A stretch of 64,000 nt of DNA from Lachnospiraceae bacterium. GTDB lineage: Bacteria > Bacillota > Clostridia > Lachnospirales > Lachnospiraceae. Below, one piece after another: positions 7,881 to 17,093 of the stretch. How positions within the stretch are numbered: the stretch's first letter is position 1; each line of letters begins with the position of its first letter. A model generated the notes under the pieces. It did no database searches. It was not told where the DNA came from and worked only from the letters and a program-made list of their open reading frames with translations. Position numbers and translations under genes: made by a program. The stretch is from positions 24,677 to 88,676 of the forward strand of contig JAETTM010000008.1 in NCBI GenBank assembly GCA_021769135.1, read 5' to 3'.

Positions 7881-9071
7881 CTATATCCTGCTCCGCGGCA
7901 CATGCTCCATTTCGTCCTTAAAGCTTACCATTTCCGGCAAATTCCCATCGATGAGCGGCCTGCACCATTCCACAAAGTCTTCTGTAATATCATTCCCCCT
8001 GGCATTGATATATGTTTCCGGCATTACCCGTTCATTCATCATCACTTCTTCAATCGGAATTAACGGCGTCTCTATTCCATAAGCTTCCCCCGGTTTTCTC
8101 CGGATACCTACCATAACGCCCGTATGTCCGGCAACCGCCGCTTTGACAGCTTCCCGGCCTACTCTGATTGCTTCCTCCCGGTCCACCCTGGATTGCAGCA
8201 GCATGGATGCCCTTCCGCAGAGTCCGGGCTTCTCGCTTCTGGCCTTGATTCCCAGCTTTTTAATGACCAGTTCCGCCAGATATGCGCTCACATCCCCATA
8301 ATAAATAGCCCTTTCCGTCTTGAAAATAGGCGGCACAATGGATTCTCCTTTTTCATTCCGCAACCCCTCGCTGACTACCACTACTACGCCCCCCAGTTCG
8401 TCATACAGCCTTTTTACATCTTCCAGGAATTCATTCTCACTAAAATTCCTTTCCGGAAGGTAAATTAAGTGAGGGGCATCTCCCGGCTTCTTCCTGGCCA
8501 GCGCCGATGCCGCCGTAATCCATCCGGCATTCCGCCCCATTGCCTCTATCACACAGACATGGATGGGAAGCGATTTTACGTCCGCCCCGACTTCCTTCGT
8601 TACTGTAGCAATATACTTGGCTGCGCTTGGAAACCCCGGCGCATGGTCTATCATAGAGAGGTCATTGTCCATTGTTTTAGGGATACCTGCCACATAAATC
8701 CCTTCCCCTTCGCAAACCCGGCTTACTTTGCCGCAAGTATCCATAGAGCCGTTTCCGCCGTTAAACAGCACATATTTAATGTTGTTTTTCTTTAAAACGG
8801 ATACCATTGCCTCATATTGCTCCTGTTCCAACGGAAAACGGGATGAACCGATTGCCGTTCCCGGCGTCTGGAGCAGCAGCTCTATTTTCTCATCCTCCAG
8901 CGCTCCCATGTCCAGGAAGTTCTCCGCCAATACCGCTTCCGAACCTCCAATGGCACCATATATTTTATTTATCCCAGGGTTCTCCTGCGCCTCCCTGATT
9001 ACCCCATATAAAGAAGCATTCAATACCGCCGTGGGGCCGCCGCCGTGCACTACCAGTAAATTTCCTTCCAT
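7881..9071 (-). CDS. 6-phosphofructokinase family protein (PfkA superfamily, mixed active site)
   Basis: 396 residues. Phosphofructokinases phosphorylate fructose 6-phosphate with ATP or pyrophosphate. Visible motifs are HGGGPTAVLNAS at 9-20, GGNGSMDTC at 105-113 and GIPKTMDND at 129-137, with the catalytic Asp residues in TMDND, then IEAMGRNAGW and YLPERNFSE. In established rules Gly in the first motif (GGDGS) marks ATP enzymes and Lys in PKTxDND marks pyrophosphate enzymes. This protein has Gly108 with Lys132, and Asn where GGDGS has Asp, so its phosphate donor cannot be called from sequence. It is the first gene of the operon, divergent from the LacI regulator. The ribosome site AAGGAGG lies about 14 bases upstream. 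Confidence 0.85.
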   Translation of the reverse strand: MEGNLLVVHGGGPTAVLNASLYGVIREAQENPGINKIYGAIGGSEAVLAENFLDMGALEDEKIELLLQTPGTAIGSSRFPLEQEQYEAMVSVLKKNNIKYVLFNGGNGSMDTCGKVSRVCEGEGIYVAGIPKTMDNDLSMIDHAPGFPSAAKYIATVTKEVGADVKSLPIHVCVIEAMGRNAGWITAASALARKKPGDAPHLIYLPERNFSENEFLEDVKRLYDELGGVVVVVSEGLRNEKGESIVPPIFKTERAIYYGDVSAYLAELVIKKLGIKARSEKPGLCGRASMLLQSRVDREEAIRVGREAVKAAVAGHTGVMVGIRRKPGEAYGIETPLIPIEEVMMNERVMPETYINARGNDITEDFVEWCRPLIDGNLPEMVSFKDEMEHVPRSRI

Positions 9072-9143
9072 TCAGTCAAAATCCTCCTTTCTCATCACAT
9101 TCATAGTATCACACTCCCCCTTCCTGCCGTTCATGTTTTTACC

Positions 9144-9179
9144 CAAACGTTTGCGTAAACTTCCTGTCCATGTTATAAT
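9144..9179 (+). promoter_or_regulatory. lacI-family gene promoter with overlapping operator
   Basis: TTGCGT at 9151-9156 and TATAAT at 9174-9179 with 17-base spacing form a good promoter for the regulator at 9224. The perfect 10-base palindrome CAAACGTTTG at 9144-9153, typical of LacI/GalR operators with a central CG, overlaps the -35 box. It also sits in the shared region upstream of the divergent PFK operon, so one repressor could control both directions. An extended -10 (TG-T-GATACT, minus strand at about 9105-9113) may serve the PFK side. Confidence 0.65.
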
Positions 9180-9223
9180 AATTTTTATATAATATACTGG
9201 CTCTCTCCATAGGAGGAAGATTT

Positions 9224-10258
9224 ATGACACTGAAGGACATCGCTTCCTTAGCCGGCGTATCCCCTTCCACTGTTTCGCGGGTTATCAATCACCCGGGAGC
9301 CAAAGCCGCAAGCCGGGAAGTGGAAGATAAAATATGGCAGATTGTCCGGGAAACAGGCTATATTCCGGATGCCTCGGCTCGCAGTTTAAAGCTGCATCAA
9401 GCTTCCGGGCAAAACCTGAACGCCCCAAAATCCATCGGCTGCCTTCTCGCCCGGACTCATACCTCGGACCCCTTTTTTTCAAAAATCGCCCGGGGGCTGG
9501 AACGGGAAGCTTTGCGCAACGGTTATACGGTAAAATATATTTTTTCATACCAGGACATCCAGAAGCCGGATATCCAGCAGTCTATCCGGCAGACCAAAGT
9601 AGAAGGTGTAGCCCTCCTGGGCCGCCCGGATTCCAAAATGCGTTCCTTTTTAAAAGCGAACTATAAGAAAATTATTTATGCCGGCCTGAATAATATTGAC
9701 TCGGAATTTGACCAGATTACCTGCAACGCCTATCTGGCCTCTAAAACTGCCGTAAGCTATCTGGCTAAGCTGGGCCATACCCGGATTGCCTATCTTGGGG
9801 AGCGGAAAAACGAAATCCGCTACCGTGGCTACCTGGACGCCATTTCCCAACTGGCCTTGCCCCTGAATCGGAACTATATCATCGATACCCCCCTTTCTAC
9901 AGAAGGAGGTTACCGGGCTGCCATCCGGCTTTTATCTTCCGATAACAATGTCACCGCCTTATTCTGCGCCAACGATTTAACCGCCATCGGTGCCATGAAA
10001 GCCGCCAAGGAAACCGGCCGCCAAATTCCCGGAAACTTGTCCGTCATAGGCATCGACGATATCGAAACCTGTCAATACACCGAACCTATGCTCACTACCA
10101 TTCATATCCCCACGGAAGACCTGGGAACTATGACAGCCAAAATATTGATTGACCGGATAGAAACCGGCAAACGTATCCCTATGAAGGTAGAGCTGCCTTT
10201 CCGCCTCATCCGGCGCGACAGCTGTGCGGCTCCTTCCTCGACGCCAAACTACACATAG
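9224..10258 (+). CDS. LacI/GalR family transcriptional regulator
   Basis: 344 residues. The N-terminal helix-turn-helix is classic: MTLKDIASLAGVSPSTVSRV with a hinge helix around residues 50-60 (SARSLKL). A periplasmic-binding-protein-like sensor domain follows (GCLLARTHTSDPFF, then VSYLAKLGHTRIAYLG, ALFCANDLTAIGAM, and SVIGIDDIETCQYTEPMLTT). AGGAGGAAG lies 6 bases before the ATG. It is transcribed away from the PFK operon and towards the aldose 1-epimerase gene, and a CAAACGTTTG palindrome lies in its promoter. It probably represses the sugar-phosphate operon and itself in response to a sugar phosphate or free sugar. The closest named relatives are MalR/CcpA-like; CcpA itself is unlikely because of the local gene context. 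Confidence 0.9.
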   Translation: MTLKDIASLAGVSPSTVSRVINHPGAKAASREVEDKIWQIVRETGYIPDASARSLKLHQASGQNLNAPKSIGCLLARTHTSDPFFSKIARGLEREALRNGYTVKYIFSYQDIQKPDIQQSIRQTKVEGVALLGRPDSKMRSFLKANYKKIIYAGLNNIDSEFDQITCNAYLASKTAVSYLAKLGHTRIAYLGERKNEIRYRGYLDAISQLALPLNRNYIIDTPLSTEGGYRAAIRLLSSDNNVTALFCANDLTAIGAMKAAKETGRQIPGNLSVIGIDDIETCQYTEPMLTTIHIPTEDLGTMTAKILIDRIETGKRIPMKVELPFRLIRRDSCAAPSSTPNYT

Positions 10259-10348
10259 AAATACTTGATTCGGATGCCGAACGTCCTGCCCAAGGATGTG
10301 CCAACGCTCCATCCAAATCAAAATTTATAAAAAGAAAGGAAAAATATT

Positions 10349-11233
10349 ATGCAGCTCACTTTAAACAACCAAGGCTACACCGTAACTTTAGAAACCTTAG
10401 GCGCAGAATTGAAATCCTATAAAAATGGAGCCGGAAAAGAATTCATCTGGAATTCCGACCCGCATTTCTGGTCCCGTTCCTCCCCGCTCCTTTTTCCTTC
10501 CATCGGCAATCTGCGGAATGGAAAAACCATAATAAACGGCAAAGAATACGCCATCCCCAAGCATGGTTTTGCCCGTGATATGGATATGGCATATGAAAAA
10601 GAAGGGGAGGACAAAATCACTTTTTCCTGCCAATATAATGAAGAAACGTTAAAATGCTATCCCTTCCGCTTCCATTTCCAGCAAACCTATGAATTGAACG
10701 GGCCCGAACTCCATACCGTCTACCGTGTTACCAATCAGGGCGATACGGACATGTATTACCATCTCGGCGCCCATCCGGGCTTCATGTGCCCGCTGGAGGA
10801 AGGCGAATCTTTTACGGATTATATTCTGAAATTCCCCTTCAAGGAAACCTGCGACAGCCCGGTTTATGACCTGGAAAACATGCAGTTTGATACCAGCCAT
10901 GCCAAACGTTATCTGGACAACAGCGATACCATCCGGCTGGATTATTCCTTTTTTGATATTGATGCCATCGTATGCCCTCATCTGCATTCGAAAAGCGTAC
11001 AGCTTATCCATGGGGAAACCGGCAAAGGTGTCCAGGTGGATTATCCTGATTTCGCCACCGTCGCATTCTGGACCCCTCCTAAGGTTCAGGCTCCTTTCCT
11101 CTGCGTAGAGCCCTGGAACGGCGCGGCCATTTTCGCGGATGAGGATAACGAATTCATCCACAAACGGGATATCCAGATATTAAAGCCCGGCGAGAGCAAA
11201 GATTACCGGCTGACTATCCGCCTGCTTCAATAG
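10349..11233 (+). CDS. Aldose 1-epimerase family protein (LacX-like)
   Basis: 294 residues, soluble, no signal. Aldose 1-epimerases interconvert the alpha and beta anomers of sugars such as galactose and glucose. Galactose-mutarotase-fold motifs are visible: ETLGAELKSYKNGAGKEFIW near residues 16-35, PLLFPSIGNLRNG, KHGFARDMDM with the first catalytic-type His, YHLGAHPGFMCP with the second His, and CVEPWNGAAIF near the end with the conserved Glu. A GAAAGGAAAAA ribosome site precedes the ATG. It lies 90 bases after the LacI gene on the same strand, so it probably belongs to the same sugar regulon. LacX-type members often act on unidentified sugars. Confidence 0.88.
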   Translation: MQLTLNNQGYTVTLETLGAELKSYKNGAGKEFIWNSDPHFWSRSSPLLFPSIGNLRNGKTIINGKEYAIPKHGFARDMDMAYEKEGEDKITFSCQYNEETLKCYPFRFHFQQTYELNGPELHTVYRVTNQGDTDMYYHLGAHPGFMCPLEEGESFTDYILKFPFKETCDSPVYDLENMQFDTSHAKRYLDNSDTIRLDYSFFDIDAIVCPHLHSKSVQLIHGETGKGVQVDYPDFATVAFWTPPKVQAPFLCVEPWNGAAIFADEDNEFIHKRDIQILKPGESKDYRLTIRLLQ

Positions 11234-11269
11234 CCTTTTGGCCAAGCCATACAGTAAAGGAAAAACATT

Positions 11270-11725
11270 ATGAACGAAACAATCCTTATCTCCATTATAG
11301 ACGGTCAAGGGGGAGGAATCGGCAAACAGCTGATTGAAAAGCTTTCCCCCCGGCTGTCGGGAAAACAAAATATTATTCTGCGCGCCCTTGGCACCAATGC
11401 CCTTGCCACTAACGCTATGCTGAAGGCCGGGGCAAATGACGGCGCCACCGGTGAAAACGCCATTGTCTTCAATGCGGGAAAATCCCAAATTATTGCCGGA
11501 GTAATGCCCATTGTTATGCCCCATTCCATCCTGGGGGAAGTAACCCCCAGGATGGCAGAAGCCATAGGCGGGAGCGACGCTATAAAGGTGTTAATTCCCA
11601 TGCCCCGGTGCAACACCAGAATCGCCGTACCGGGGAATGCCTCCCTGGGGCAATGCATCGACCGGGCCGTGGAGCTGATTGAGGAATATATCGCGGAATA
11701 TACTGCCCCAGCCCGCGAAAGCTGA
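11270..11725 (+). CDS. DUF3842 family protein
   Basis: 151 residues. I recognise the DUF3842 signature: SIIDGQGGGIGKQLIEKL at the N-terminus, then RALGTNALATNAMLKAGAND and MPHSILGEVTPRMAEAIGGS. The glycine-rich start suggests nucleotide or cofactor binding in a Rossmann-like fold, but no function is established for the family that I know of. It follows the aldose 1-epimerase gene by 36 bases and is probably co-transcribed. It converges with the GH3 gene, the two stops being only 13 bases apart, so transcripts may overlap. Confidence 0.85.
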   Translation: MNETILISIIDGQGGGIGKQLIEKLSPRLSGKQNIILRALGTNALATNAMLKAGANDGATGENAIVFNAGKSQIIAGVMPIVMPHSILGEVTPRMAEAIGGSDAIKVLIPMPRCNTRIAVPGNASLGQCIDRAVELIEEYIAEYTAPARES

Positions 11726-11738
11726 ATTATTACGTTTT

Positions 11739-14186
11739 CTATAGCTGTTCCACATCAACCCCGCATGTATAGGAGCGGCTGCCCATGAGGTTCCTCTTTT
11801 CACCGGTCAGCACCACTTCCCCGGTAAAAAAGATATCATGGGCGCTGGTTCCTACCATTACATCCATAACAGTAGGCTCTACTACAAATTCCATATCTTC
11901 GTTATAGTAACCTAACTGCGCCGTATCCAGAGTGAAGGTAATTTTCTTTTCCTCTCCGGCATTTAAAGAGAGCCGTTTAAATCCGGCCAGCTGTTTCACC
12001 GGACGGATGACATGGGCTTTTTTCGTGTGGTAATAAAGCTGAACCACTTCATCCCCTTCCCTCTCCCCCGTATTCTTAACCTTACATGACACCACGATTT
12101 TTCCATCTGCCGGCACCGTTGTCTCTTCTATATGGAAATCCCGCAGCATAAAAGATGTATAGCTTAGCCCATGCCCGAAGCAAAACAGCGGGCTGTTGTC
12201 TTCATCCACATAGCCGCCGCTGAAAATCACAGATGCCGTACTCCCGCCCGTTCCGGAATATCCGCTGCCGGTTCTATGGTTATAGGTCACCGGCACCTGC
12301 CCTACGCTGCGAGGCACCGTCATCGTCATCTTCCCTCCCGGATTCGCCGTGCCGTCAAGCACATTCGCTATTACTTTTCCGGCTGCGGGGCCTGGCATAA
12401 ATGCTTCTATCATACCGTCCACATGTTCGCATGCCCAAGGAACAGCGAAAATCCCCGGCCCATAAAGCACCATTACTATCTTTTTGCCCGTTTCCCATAA
12501 AGTTTCCAACAGCTTCTGCTGTACTCCGGGAAGCCCCAGCCTGCACCGATCCTTGCCTTCCCCGCCCGTTACATTCACCCAGCCGGAGTTGCCGCCGCAG
12601 GCAAAAACTACCACATCGCTTTCCTTTGCCGCTTCTACTGCTTCCGGGATTCCCGATTCATCCAAACCGGTAATATCGCACCCTTTCGCATAATGTACCT
12701 CAAACCGTTGCGACAATACATCCTTTAAGGAAGCTGCCCCCATAGAGCGCAGCACAGAATTCATATCGCCGATTCTTTCCTTATCCTCTTCCGTCAATGC
12801 GCTGAAAAATGCCGCAAATGGATTTTCCGCCTGGCTTTCCTTCGCCTTTGCCGCTTCATCCGCGATTCCGTTGAAAGACACGGACTCGTTTCCCGCTGCG
12901 CCGGCCGTCAGCATTTCCACATAAGCCGGGAACGTATAGCCGCTTACCGGATAGCGCAGGCTATCCCCATGGGGCCCGATTACCGCTACTTTTGTTCCCT
13001 CCCGCAGCGGGAGCACCCCGTTATTTTTAAGCAAAACCAAGGATTTGGCAGCAATTTTTTCCGACAGTCCGGCCTTTGCTCCATTCGTCATAGCTGCCTT
13101 TACCTTCTCCACATCCACATAAGGGTTTTCAAACAGCCCGTATTCAAATTTTACTTTCAATACCCGGCGCACCGATTCATCCAATACGGCTTCCTCCAAT
13201 TGCCCGCTGCGCACATACTTGGGAAGCTGCTTAAAGGAACCCCCCACAGGAATTTCCGTATCCGTGCCTGCTTTTTTGGCCAGATATCCCGCTTCCTCAT
13301 AAGTATCCGCAATATGAAAATCTGTCAGCGTCTTCAGTATTCCCGCTCCGTCTGAAGTGAGAATCCCTTCAAATTTCATCGTATCGCGCAGGAGGTCATG
13401 GGCGATTGCCCTGTTTGCCACCACACACATGCCATCGATTTCCGCATAATTTGCCATTACGGAACTCACATCGGCTTCCCTCATAGCCGCTTCAAAAGGA
13501 GTAGCAAAAACCTCATACAATTCGCGGTTGTTTAAGCGGGTAGCCGCGGTATTCAATCCCCCCTGCGTCTCCGAATATCCCAGGAAATGCTTGGCCACAC
13601 AGGCCACCCCATTTTTTTTCTCGCCCTGCATGCCCTGAATATAATGAATTCCCATCTGGCTAATCAGATAGGGGTCTTCGCCATAGGTCTCGTATGTGCG
13701 CCCCCACCGAGGGTCCCTCGCCACGTCAATAACCGGGCTCATGGCAGAATTAATCCCTACCGCCCTTGATTCCTGGGAAATAATCTTTGTCATTTCCTTC
13801 ACAAGCTCCGGTTCCCATGTACATCCCACATTCACCTGGGCGGGGAACAGGGTGCCCCCCATCGACGGGTAACCGCACAGGTTTTCTGTCTGTAACGCTA
13901 CCGGAATCCCCAGCCTGGTTTCCTCCACAAAGTATTTCTGTACCCGGTTGGTAAACTCCGCAATTTTTACCGGGTCCGCCAGCCCCACAATAGAATATTG
14001 GGTAAAGCGCCCATGCCCATCCGGGTATTTTTCCTTTAGGGCCTCTTCCATCCCTTCCCCCAGCTTAGCCAGCTCAAAAGGCAAATCCCCGCATAGCTGT
14101 GCCGCCTTTTCTTCCAGGGTCATACGCGAAAGCAAATCCTCTACCCTCTCATCCACCGTGTAATCAGCATTCTTATAAATCTCCAT
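11739..14186 (-). CDS. Glycoside hydrolase family 3 (beta-glucosidase/beta-xylosidase type)
   Basis: 815 residues from the ATG at 14186, preceded by AAAGGAGTAAGG. Three-part GH3 plan: a TIM-barrel domain with the substrate-binding segment RDPRWGRTYETYGEDPYL (residues 158-173) and KHFLGYSETQGG; nucleophile Asp279 in GILTSDGAG; an alpha/beta sandwich with acid/base candidates near GGNSGWVNVTGGEGKDR; and a C-terminal fibronectin type III-like domain (VVSCKVKNTGEREGDEVVQLY). There is no signal peptide, so it acts in the cytoplasm on an imported glycoside. It is the third gene of the GPH-PGI-GH3 operon, 16 bases after PGI. Substrate (glucoside versus xyloside) is not certain, but the PGI partner favours a glucose-containing disaccharide. 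Confidence 0.88.
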   Translation of the reverse strand: MEIYKNADYTVDERVEDLLSRMTLEEKAAQLCGDLPFELAKLGEGMEEALKEKYPDGHGRFTQYSIVGLADPVKIAEFTNRVQKYFVEETRLGIPVALQTENLCGYPSMGGTLFPAQVNVGCTWEPELVKEMTKIISQESRAVGINSAMSPVIDVARDPRWGRTYETYGEDPYLISQMGIHYIQGMQGEKKNGVACVAKHFLGYSETQGGLNTAATRLNNRELYEVFATPFEAAMREADVSSVMANYAEIDGMCVVANRAIAHDLLRDTMKFEGILTSDGAGILKTLTDFHIADTYEEAGYLAKKAGTDTEIPVGGSFKQLPKYVRSGQLEEAVLDESVRRVLKVKFEYGLFENPYVDVEKVKAAMTNGAKAGLSEKIAAKSLVLLKNNGVLPLREGTKVAVIGPHGDSLRYPVSGYTFPAYVEMLTAGAAGNESVSFNGIADEAAKAKESQAENPFAAFFSALTEEDKERIGDMNSVLRSMGAASLKDVLSQRFEVHYAKGCDITGLDESGIPEAVEAAKESDVVVFACGGNSGWVNVTGGEGKDRCRLGLPGVQQKLLETLWETGKKIVMVLYGPGIFAVPWACEHVDGMIEAFMPGPAAGKVIANVLDGTANPGGKMTMTVPRSVGQVPVTYNHRTGSGYSGTGGSTASVIFSGGYVDEDNSPLFCFGHGLSYTSFMLRDFHIEETTVPADGKIVVSCKVKNTGEREGDEVVQLYYHTKKAHVIRPVKQLAGFKRLSLNAGEEKKITFTLDTAQLGYYNEDMEFVVEPTVMDVMVGTSAHDIFFTGEVVLTGEKRNLMGSRSYTCGVDVEQL

Positions 14187-14202
14187 AGCCTTACTCCTTT
14201 CA

Positions 14203-15456
14203 TTATTTTCCCAAAGCCTCAAACATCCATTTTTTATATGCTTCCACCCCCGGCTGGTCAAACGCATTGACCCCCATCATTTTGCAGGAAAGATAGCAGG
14301 AAAACTGGAAAAAGTAAAACAGCTGCCCGAAGTGATAAGCATCCAGTCCATCTATTTCCAGCGTAAAACACGGCATTTTTTCCTTATGCGCCGCCACCGT
14401 GGCTTCATAGGCTTTCTTATTGATACACCAGAAATCCTTCCCGTCCAGATAGTCAAAGTAATCGGCCAGCCCATCCGATTCCACTCTTAGGGAGTCCTGA
14501 CGCTCCTTTACATCCAGAAATGTTTCAAATATAATCGGAGAACCATCCTGAAGGAACTGGCCTACCGAATGCAGTTCCTCCGAATATTCCCCTGCCACCG
14601 GGAAAATTCCCTTATTGTCTTTCCCTTCGCTCTCGGCAAACAACTGAATCCACCATTTATAGAAATATCTAAACCTTGGTTCAAAGCTGGCCAGCATTTC
14701 AATCCTGTATCCACGGTTATAGCAGAAATTGCGCAGGCAGGCATACTGGAAAGCGATGTTTTCCTCTGCCGGCTTCTCATACAATTCTTTCCGCATATCC
14801 TTAGCGCCCTGTACCAACATCCTGATATCGATTCCCGCCACGGCCATGGGCAGAAGCCCCACATTGGAAAGCGCCGTATATCTGCCCCCGATATTCTCGG
14901 GAAATTCCAGAAATGTATAACCGTTATCAGAACAAAGCTTTTCCAGGCTGCTTCCTGCCGTACCTGTTGCGATAATACGCTCCGCGGCCTTTTTCCCGTA
15001 CCTTTCCTTTAAGTATTTCCGCAAGATTCTGAAGGATGCCCCCGGTTCCAGCGTTTCGAAGTTTTTTGCTATGCAATTCACATAGATGGATTTTCCCTCC
15101 AATTTCTTCAGCATATTGTTCAAGGCATGGGGCGACAAAGTATTTCCTGCATATATGATTTCCGGCGTACCGGCCTGCTGAAGCGCCTTTATCGCTCCTC
15201 TGGCCGCATTGTTGGAGCCTCCTACCCCTATTAAAACGAATACATTTGCATTCCTCTTGATTTCCAATGCCAGCCTTTCCACCCGTTTTAATGCCGTTTC
15301 ATTTGCCCATTCTTCCGTATCCAGCCATCCAAGGCTGTCCGAGTATTCCTTTTCCCCTTTTTTGGCCGTATCCAATACGCTCCTGTTTTGGGCACACAGT
15401 TTCGAGTATTCCTTTTCCCATTCTTCCTTATCGTTATGAACAATCAAATCTATCAT
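14203..15456 (-). CDS. pgi: Glucose-6-phosphate isomerase
   Basis: 417 residues from the ATG at 15456. The enzyme interconverts glucose 6-phosphate and fructose 6-phosphate. Visible are the sugar-phosphate-binding GVGGSNNAARGAIKAL, IATGTAGSSLEKLCS, the family signature region FPENIGGRYTALSNVGLLPM (compare the PGI motif with GGRxS), ELHSVGQFLQDG with the catalytic His region, and a C-terminal GVNAFDQPGVEAYK. Its placement between a glycoside symporter and a glycosidase links sugar uptake to glycolysis. An upstream in-frame ATG at 15468 lies in the recurrent start-codon motif, leaving a four-codon ambiguity in the start. Confidence 0.93.
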   Translation of the reverse strand: MIDLIVHNDKEEWEKEYSKLCAQNRSVLDTAKKGEKEYSDSLGWLDTEEWANETALKRVERLALEIKRNANVFVLIGVGGSNNAARGAIKALQQAGTPEIIYAGNTLSPHALNNMLKKLEGKSIYVNCIAKNFETLEPGASFRILRKYLKERYGKKAAERIIATGTAGSSLEKLCSDNGYTFLEFPENIGGRYTALSNVGLLPMAVAGIDIRMLVQGAKDMRKELYEKPAEENIAFQYACLRNFCYNRGYRIEMLASFEPRFRYFYKWWIQLFAESEGKDNKGIFPVAGEYSEELHSVGQFLQDGSPIIFETFLDVKERQDSLRVESDGLADYFDYLDGKDFWCINKKAYEATVAAHKEKMPCFTLEIDGLDAYHFGQLFYFFQFSCYLSCKMMGVNAFDQPGVEAYKKWMFEALGK

Positions 15457-15460
15457 TTTT

Positions 15461-15490
15461 AACCCCATTTCTGCGCGTTGCCGCAACTGC
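15461..15490 (-). repeat. Start-codon hairpin/SD motif, copy 2 (before pgi)
   Basis: Coding strand: GTTGCGGCAAC hairpin (GTTGC/GCAAC) followed by the core GCGCAGAAATGGGG, whose GGGG acts as the ribosome site. The ATG in the core is in frame with and 12 bases before the pgi start. Confidence 0.65.
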
Positions 15491-15558
15491 CGCATACCCT
15501 CCGCACCCTTTTTACAGCGGGCGGGCTTGCGGGAATAATTTGCCGTTTACTTTGCATG

Positions 15559-16971
15559 CTAAATATTCAGTTCGCTGTCCGTTACGAGGCCGGCCGCCTT
15601 ATCTAGTTTTTCCTGCATTTCCACTTCCCCTTTGCGGGATAAAGGATAAAAATACATCGCAATAACGGAAGCAATATACCCTAAAATAGGCCCTACCGTA
15701 CAAAGCAATAAAATTGCTTTCAGACATCCCGGAGACTGCTGCTCCACCTCCGCGCTATAGCCTGTCGCCGACAGAATTGCCCCGCCGAAAAACATGGAAA
15801 ACGCCTGGCAGCATTTATTTACAAAGGTGAAAGTGGAGTTTACCAGCGCCGTGCCGTTCACGCCTGTGGTAATCTGGGCATAATTGGCCGCATCCAGCAC
15901 AGCTGCACGGCTCAGCATATTGTTAATCGTCCATGTAAAGGTAACTGAAATATAAGTAAACATAACTGCCGCAATGGCATATCCCCCGGACAGTCCGGTC
16001 ACCAGCATGGGGAGCGTAAATACGATGGCCAGCGCCTCCACTGCAATAATTCCTATCTTTTTGCCCGTCCTTTTTACAAAAGGCTGGATAAAGATAACAA
16101 GGGCAAATCCGATAAATGTAGATGCATACCCGATATATGTAATCAAATCCGTCCTGCCGTTCATATTATACTGGAAAAAATAAATGCGGAGGGAATTGGA
16201 TATCTGATAGGCAAACATATCCGTTCCATATGCAATCAACACGCAAAGCAGGGCTTTGTTTTTGGTAATAACGGATAAAATTTCCGACAGGGGCTGCTTC
16301 TCTCTCTTCTTTAGCTCTGCTTCCGGATTATACACATCCACATCTTTTACCGACATGGCCGACAAAATAAAAAGGATGGCCGATAACGTTCCGAAGATAA
16401 TGGTAAACTTAAGCCATGCCCCTGCATCCTCCTGCCCGCCCAAGGCGTTCAATATGGGAAGTGCCCATGCCGAAACCACCAGCGCTGCAATGGAGCCGAA
16501 CGCTTGGAAAATCGCCTGAATCCTCGTCCTCTTCGCCAAATCATTGGTCAGCATGGCGGGAAGGGCCAACTGGGGAATCTGTACAATCGTCCATGCCAGA
16601 GAATAAATAATATAAGTCACGAATGCATACACGATTTTACCCATTGTGGAAAAATCCGGCGCTGCGAACAACAGCACGAACATAATGCCCAGGAAGGGTG
16701 CGCCGGCTATAATAAAAGGCCTGTATTTCCCAAGTTTCGTATTCGTCCTGTCAACAATCATTCCCATCAACGGGTCAGTCACCGCATCCACCAGACGCGC
16801 TACCATAAAAATAGTACCGGCCATCACCGCAGGAATCTGCAAAATATTCGTATAAAAATAAGTAATATACGTTCCCACCATCAGAAAAATAATATTATTG
16901 GGGAAATTCCCCACACTGTAAAGCCAATATTGGGCTTCCGTCGCCTCTTTTCTTTTTTTCTGTATACTCAT
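15559..16971 (-). CDS. GPH family sugar:cation symporter (MFS)
   Basis: 470 residues with about 12 hydrophobic helices. Glycoside-pentoside-hexuronide transporters carry sugars with Na+ or H+. The N-terminal pattern AQYWLYSVGNFPNNIIF, the loop DAVTDPLMGMIVDRTNTKLGKYRP with its conserved acidic residues for cation coupling, and the middle AYGTDMFAYQISNSLR are typical of MelB/XynB relatives. The C-terminal tail is short and lacks a IIA-like regulatory domain. It is the first gene of the operon with pgi and GH3, driven by the promoter at 17156-17184. A beta-glucoside or xyloside is the likely cargo from the neighbours; this is inference. Confidence 0.88.
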   Translation of the reverse strand: MSIQKKRKEATEAQYWLYSVGNFPNNIIFLMVGTYITYFYTNILQIPAVMAGTIFMVARLVDAVTDPLMGMIVDRTNTKLGKYRPFIIAGAPFLGIMFVLLFAAPDFSTMGKIVYAFVTYIIYSLAWTIVQIPQLALPAMLTNDLAKRTRIQAIFQAFGSIAALVVSAWALPILNALGGQEDAGAWLKFTIIFGTLSAILFILSAMSVKDVDVYNPEAELKKREKQPLSEILSVITKNKALLCVLIAYGTDMFAYQISNSLRIYFFQYNMNGRTDLITYIGYASTFIGFALVIFIQPFVKRTGKKIGIIAVEALAIVFTLPMLVTGLSGGYAIAAVMFTYISVTFTWTINNMLSRAAVLDAANYAQITTGVNGTALVNSTFTFVNKCCQAFSMFFGGAILSATGYSAEVEQQSPGCLKAILLLCTVGPILGYIASVIAMYFYPLSRKGEVEMQEKLDKAAGLVTDSELNI

Positions 16972-17000
16972 TTCATAGCCTCCTCAATAATTTGAATTAA

Positions 17001-17016
17001 TTAAAACTTTTAATAA
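17001..17016. promoter_or_regulatory. Operator candidate O2 (TTAAAACTTTTAATAA)
   Basis: Second exact copy of the 16-base sequence also found at 17136-17151; its core TTAAAACTTTTAA is a palindrome around a central C. It lies in the leader, about 30 bases before the symporter start and 135 bases from the first copy, so DNA looping by a ROK repressor is possible. Confidence 0.6.
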
Positions 17017-17093
17017 TATCTCCAAAAACAAAAGTGCACTTCACGCACCTTCGTATACAAAAACTTCCGGCATCGCAGTTTTTATTCCGCGCG

